A DNA stretch of 64,000 nucleotides from Camellia lanceoleosa (taxonomy: Eukaryota > Streptophyta > Magnoliopsida > Ericales > Theaceae). The translations under genes and the position numbers were made by a program. The stretch is from contig CM045761.1 in the NCBI GenBank assembly GCA_025200525.1, positions 81,621,551-81,685,550 of the forward strand. The letters are read 5' to 3'. Within the stretch, counting starts at the first letter, position 1; each line of letters starts with the position of its first letter. Shown piece after piece: positions 60,155-64,000 of the stretch. Below the pieces are notes generated by a model that was given only the letters and a program-made list of their open reading frames with translations, was not told where the DNA came from and searched no databases.

Positions 60155-62568
60155 TGTCATGACCCAAACCCGCCCCTATGGGTTTAGCACCGTAACCAGC
60201 CAGTAATCTGAGATTACTGAAGGCCTGCTTGACAATAATACAGTAATACAGAGTACAGGGGCATGGCGGAAGCCAATACAGTAATAAAACAATGTCCAAT
60301 GAGCTATGATAGTCTGTATGCAAAAAGACTTTCCATACACATATAAATACAGTCAGTGACAAAACAGTATGTACAACATTTACATTCAGTCAGGACATGG
60401 ACTTAATCCCTATTTAACAGTACGGTACAGTGCTATGCAGTAATACAAAACAATACAGAGACAGACGGGGGAAATAAAAACACCTCTAAGCCATAGCTTG
60501 GCAGGCTCGGAACCTCGCAGTGAGGCACAGTGGTTGGCTTGACAAAAAGGGAAATCTACCCTGCACCCCTAGCTCTGATCTGGTGCCTGTACACCTACAT
60601 ATATATATGAGCAGTGAGCTAAAGCCCAGTGAATAACATAATGCATAAAGGGGTCAGAATGAATGTCCTTACAGTAATGAAAATAGTTCATTGATTCAGT
60701 ATATCAATCATTCAATCATATGTGGCACATCCATTAGCATAACAGTACAGTAAACAGTAGGTCTTAAAAGACCGAACAGTAAATGATAGCCATCAGTCAG
60801 TAAACAGTAGTGATTCCTACAAGGGAACCGACAGAGATCTCTGTAACAGTAGCAGTAAACTGTAGTTGCTAAGGATGCCACAATACAGTTCAGAATATAG
60901 GACATACATTCATTCAGTTAACAATATCGATAAAGCGATGCGATTCAGTTGTTCAGAAGATAGTCATTATTGAACATATCTTTACACAATTGTTACTCAC
61001 AGAGTTCTGGGCTATAGTTAAGCTAGAGCATCTCCTCGGAAGCCAACCCTACACAGTTAACAGATTAAACACACACACTAAGCTACACAGTTGGGAAAGA
61101 CAATAACTTAATCCCTAATTTGCGTTCTACATCTATATCTTCATTAAGATGTCTTAAACTAGGCCTAAGGATGCCTAGGATGGAATGAGGACGCAATGAT
61201 GCACTCAGAAAATATTTTCAGAATTTTCAGAAAAACAGGATCCCGCTCGAGCGCATGTTTCCCCGCTCGAGCGGACATGCAACAAAGGTACACGCTCGAG
61301 CGAAAAATCACCCGCTTGAGCGTACTGTAAAAGTACTGGATAGGCGAAATCTCCGCTCGACGGACGCTCAACGCCCGCTCGAGCATGAGACACATGCCTC
61401 CGCTCTTGCGTGAATCCATCCGCTCGAGCAGACTGCAAAACAGCGCAAAGTACTGGGAGCACGAATTTCCCGCTCGAGCGCCACTTCCACCGCTCGAGTG
61501 GGAGTCCAAAATCTGGAATTTCCAGATTTGAACTTCCAAGCTCAAACCAAGTTCCAAAGTATCAAAATCGATCCTCTTGGGCTAAATTTCTAGAAACATT
61601 TGTAAACACATAGGATAACATGTTTCAAACCTTAATTTGTAAAATCAAAGCCCAAGGGTAGCTTAATTAAATACAATTTCAAACCAATTTCTATGAACAA
61701 GATGAACATGCAACATGCAAGAGTTTAAAACAATTCAAAGCTTTAGATACAAGCTCAAGTGAGCCAATTCTTTCAAAACCAAGATGATTTCATGAACTAG
61801 AACCATAATATGAACTTGCATGTAACATTTTGCCATGAAATCAACTCACTATCCCTCAATTCAAACATGCATGCATGAAATGAGCTCTAACTTGACATAC
61901 TAGGACTCAAACATGACTTAGCTCTTCAATTTGACATGGAGTATGCAAGAATCAACTTAAACACAACAATGAGAAGATGAAGTTCTACCTTAAGTCTAGT
62001 AGTTCAAGTGTAGAAGCTTAGATATGGAGATCAACCTCCAATTCCTTCAATTTCCATGCAAATCACAAACAAAAATTGAGATGAAATCCACTCCTCTAGT
62101 TTCTCTCTCTCTCTATAGTCGGCAATCACAAGGAGAAAGGCTAATGAATTGTGTGCTTAAGTGTATCTTAAGGCTCAAACATGTTATATTGAGTGGGCCA
62201 CTAAGGGTTAGTTTGGTAAATAAGTCCAAATCTTGTGTTTTGCCACTATTGATCTAATTTAATCCAGTTTAATCATACCAAATCAATTTTCAGATAAATA
62301 TGCCATAATTTCACATTAATTCTAATGATCATAGACATCAATCGATTTCGGACTCGGCCGCCGATAAGGCCTTCAATTAACAGTTTAACATAAAAACTGA
62401 ACAGATATTCAAATAGTCAACAGATAGAAAATGCATTTAAACAGTTTACCAATCGATTTGATTTCATATCGATCCTAGTATTTTAATCAGTTTAATTACT
62501 TCTCATAATCAGTCCCAGTTTAGCGGTAAACAATAATTAATCAGTAAGCAGTAGTGAGGGTTGTTACA
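60155..62568 (-). repeat. 5' LTR of gypsy element E
   Basis: 2414 bp. On the minus strand it starts TGTAACAACCCTCAC and ends GGGTCATGACA. The right flank ATTGG equals the left flank of the truncated LTR. It shares family with the solo LTR at 14294-28547. Confidence 0.92.
61240..61500. repeat. CGCTCGAGCG palindrome cluster
   Basis: About ten copies of CGCTCGAGCG or near variants within 260 bp, spaced about 17-45 bp apart. The Cys/Arg-rich open frames across it are incidental. Confidence 0.9.
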
Positions 62569-63700
62569 ATTGGAAACATGGCTTCATTGGGCATCTCATT
62601 GCAGACAAATCTTGTCATAACAATGTTCCAAAGAACGGTTTTTGGGTGATGAATTGAGTCGAATAGTTAATGAGTGAGGTGACGTTGGCTGTTTTGGCAC
62701 AATTGGTTGAGACTGTATCCAATGGTTTTGGGTTGGGTTGGTGGATTGAGGGAGGTTTGGTAATTGGAATGGTCTTCAAGACACCATTGGTGAATCTGTA
62801 AGGTTGAGTTTGGTAGTAGTGAGAGATTTGATGAGGATGATAAATAGGAGTTGAGATGGTGAACATGGGTGTGACTGTGGGTTATGGAGGTTTTTGATGA
62901 GAGTGATAGAGGTAGAGCTGAGGATGTTATTTTTAGTGGACAATTCTCTAACTATTTTGTTAGTTTAGATGTGTTTCTGTTATAGATTTTGGTTATATGT
63001 TCATGTACTGATAATATGTTATTGGGTGCTCAATTGTGCATAGTGGTGTGATGTTTATATATTTTAGTCAGAGTTCTCGTTACTCTTTGATAAACTAATC
63101 ATATGTTTCTGTTAATTCCAATTTTTCTATACATGGATATGTTGTTGGTGGTTGCTTTGTTTATTGGTTCTTATTGATTCCTTGCAATTTTTAAGTTCCA
63201 ATATTTATCCCGTTGAATTTTCTTTGGAAAATTTTACACAATATAATAGAATCATAAAGGAACCTCTAGTTCAAATTTCATAAAATTTTGAAATGAATAA
63301 CCATTTCTAAAGTTCCTGAAAGTTAATTTTATTCTATGCAAAATTTTAATTCTACAAAACCAAACAACCTACTCCCAGAATTGCTACAAATTTGTTTAGT
63401 TAATGTTTGCAGAACGATGATGCACATTTGATTTTTTTTAGAGTAACGACAACAGTAGCCATAACTTCCCTAGAATAGAAGTTGGGACATTGAACTTACC
63501 AGTAGCCATAAATTCTAATTGTGAGTAGAGTACTTTACTTGAGGTTAGAAGATCTTTAAAATAAGTTGGTCTAAGGCATGTCATTTTTTAAATCATGTCC
63601 TCAAATCTTCTTATTGTTAATTGTCTAGAATGTTTCTAGCTTTTTCCTATTTATATCTATCATCGGTGACTTGTTTTCTTCCTTTATTCATGTGATTCAC
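62569..63700. other. Host sequence, probable intron or intergenic
   Basis: T-rich, with no convincing long frame on the plus strand. A minus-strand frame of 83 codons (62615-62866, with PIYHPHQISHYYQTQPYRF) lacks recognised motifs and is probably chance. Confidence 0.4.
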
Positions 63701-63702
63701 TA

Positions 63703-63768
63703 GTGAGGAGAAATCGGATCAATGAAAGAATGAGAAAACTACAAGTGCTTGTCCCAAACATGGAGAAG
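63703..63768 (+). CDS. Possible bHLH exon (basic region and helix 1)
   Basis: Reads RRNRINERMRKLQVLVPN then MEK, matching the basic/helix-1 pattern of PIF/SPATULA/UNE10-type plant bHLH factors (R-R-x-R-I-N-E-x-M-x-x-L-Q-x-L-V-P-N). It ends AAG|GTAAGG, a strong donor. In that subfamily this segment is often a single 66-nt exon, the length found here from codon GTG. The preceding AG (CACTAG) leaves 65 nt, one base out of phase, so the exon may be damaged. The usual next exon (DKASMLDE-like) is not seen before 64000. Confidence 0.45.
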
Positions 63769-63828
63769 GTAAGGTTACAAAAATGCACCCACTTTTTAAA
63801 TGCTATTTGGTGCTTTTTATTGACGTCT

Positions 63829-64000
63829 ATTAACGGGATCTTAATGTGAGATTTTGGTAAACTGTTTGAATGGTTATGAAGCACAATTTGCTGAAGAGAA
63901 GCAAAGGCATTTCAAGTTAATGAGAAACCTCAATTTTATTGTAGAATCTGGTTCTGAGCCATACACTTCGACTGCCCAAGGTATGGATGTACTTGTAACT
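63829..64000 (+). CDS. Open protein-like stretch at window end
   Basis: An uninterrupted plus-strand frame of about 57 codons, running off the window. It contains EAQFAEEKQRHFKLMRNLNF and SGSEPYTSTAQGMDVL, an amphipathic charged helix followed by a polar segment. I do not recognise the family. It could be a partial exon or chance. Confidence 0.25.

Noticed and set aside
61165..61557. 130-codon minus-strand frame
   Set aside because: It spans the CGCTCGAGCG cluster within an LTR; the sequence is repetitive and has no conserved domain.
62615..62866. 83-codon minus-strand frame with Pro/His-rich start
   Set aside because: No recognised domain, splice context or repeat; kept only as a note in the host-sequence entry.
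1..64000. tRNA, rRNA or microRNA genes
   Set aside because: None recognised by eye; only tRNA-complementary primer-binding sites were found. A tRNAscan-type search would be needed to exclude small genes.

Overview
The window is plant nuclear DNA, most likely from a dicot, and almost all of it is transposable elements. It has no bacterial operons, rRNA or tRNA genes, or CRISPR arrays. The plant assignment rests on Ty1/copia and Ty3/gypsy LTR retrotransposons with plant-type primer-binding sites, spliceosomal introns, a CACTA-type DNA transposon end and small MITEs. I cannot name the species.

Positions 1-51704 form one nested stack. The oldest layer is a minus-strand Ty1/copia element: 3' LTR 2872-3468, polypurine tract at 3469, coding pieces in between, 5' LTR 51101-51704. 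Removing the insertions leaves about 6.4 kb, a normal copia size. Three elements sit inside it. (i) A minus-strand gypsy element, 5646-14175, has 2.5-2.8 kb LTRs, a TGGTATCAGA primer-binding site, only a deleted gag, and TSD TTTAT/TTTAC. (ii) A plus-strand gypsy solo LTR, 14294-28547, has perfect TSD TCTCT and is itself split by an 11.8 kb minus-strand Tat-type gypsy element at 16259-28077. (iii) A 19.7 kb Tat/Ogre-like gypsy element, 30773-50450, has 3.9 kb LTRs and perfect TSD CCGGT. Left of the stack, 1-2750 is a second tandem copy of the copia 3' end that still carries the gypsy insertion junction.

Both Tat-type elements have, between pol and the 3' LTR, coding sequence on the strand opposite gag-pol. 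In the 16-28 kb element this is a clear intron-containing gene (18.2-20.3 kb) with one stop and one frameshift. It converges on pol across an array of tandem repeats, nearly all of which are also inverted repeats. In the 30-50 kb element the antisense region (36.6-37.9 kb) is badly broken.

Positions 51705-54979 and 62569-64000 look like ordinary host sequence. They hold a LINE-like tail, a hAT-type MITE, a one-ended CACTA fragment with about 165-bp repeats, a CT microsatellite and a possible 5' UTR exon. Close to the right edge is a short exon-like segment resembling the basic/helix-1 part of a bHLH transcription factor. Between the two host segments, 54980-62568 is a minus-strand Tekay/Del-like gypsy element (perfect TSD ATTGG) that lacks most of its integrase and part of its 3' LTR, and whose gag carries a roughly 0.9 kb hAT-like insertion.

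No retroelement here looks able to move by itself: every gag or pol has stops, frameshifts or deletions. Most stops and several lost catalytic residues can be explained by C-to-T change, as expected in methylated plant heterochromatin.
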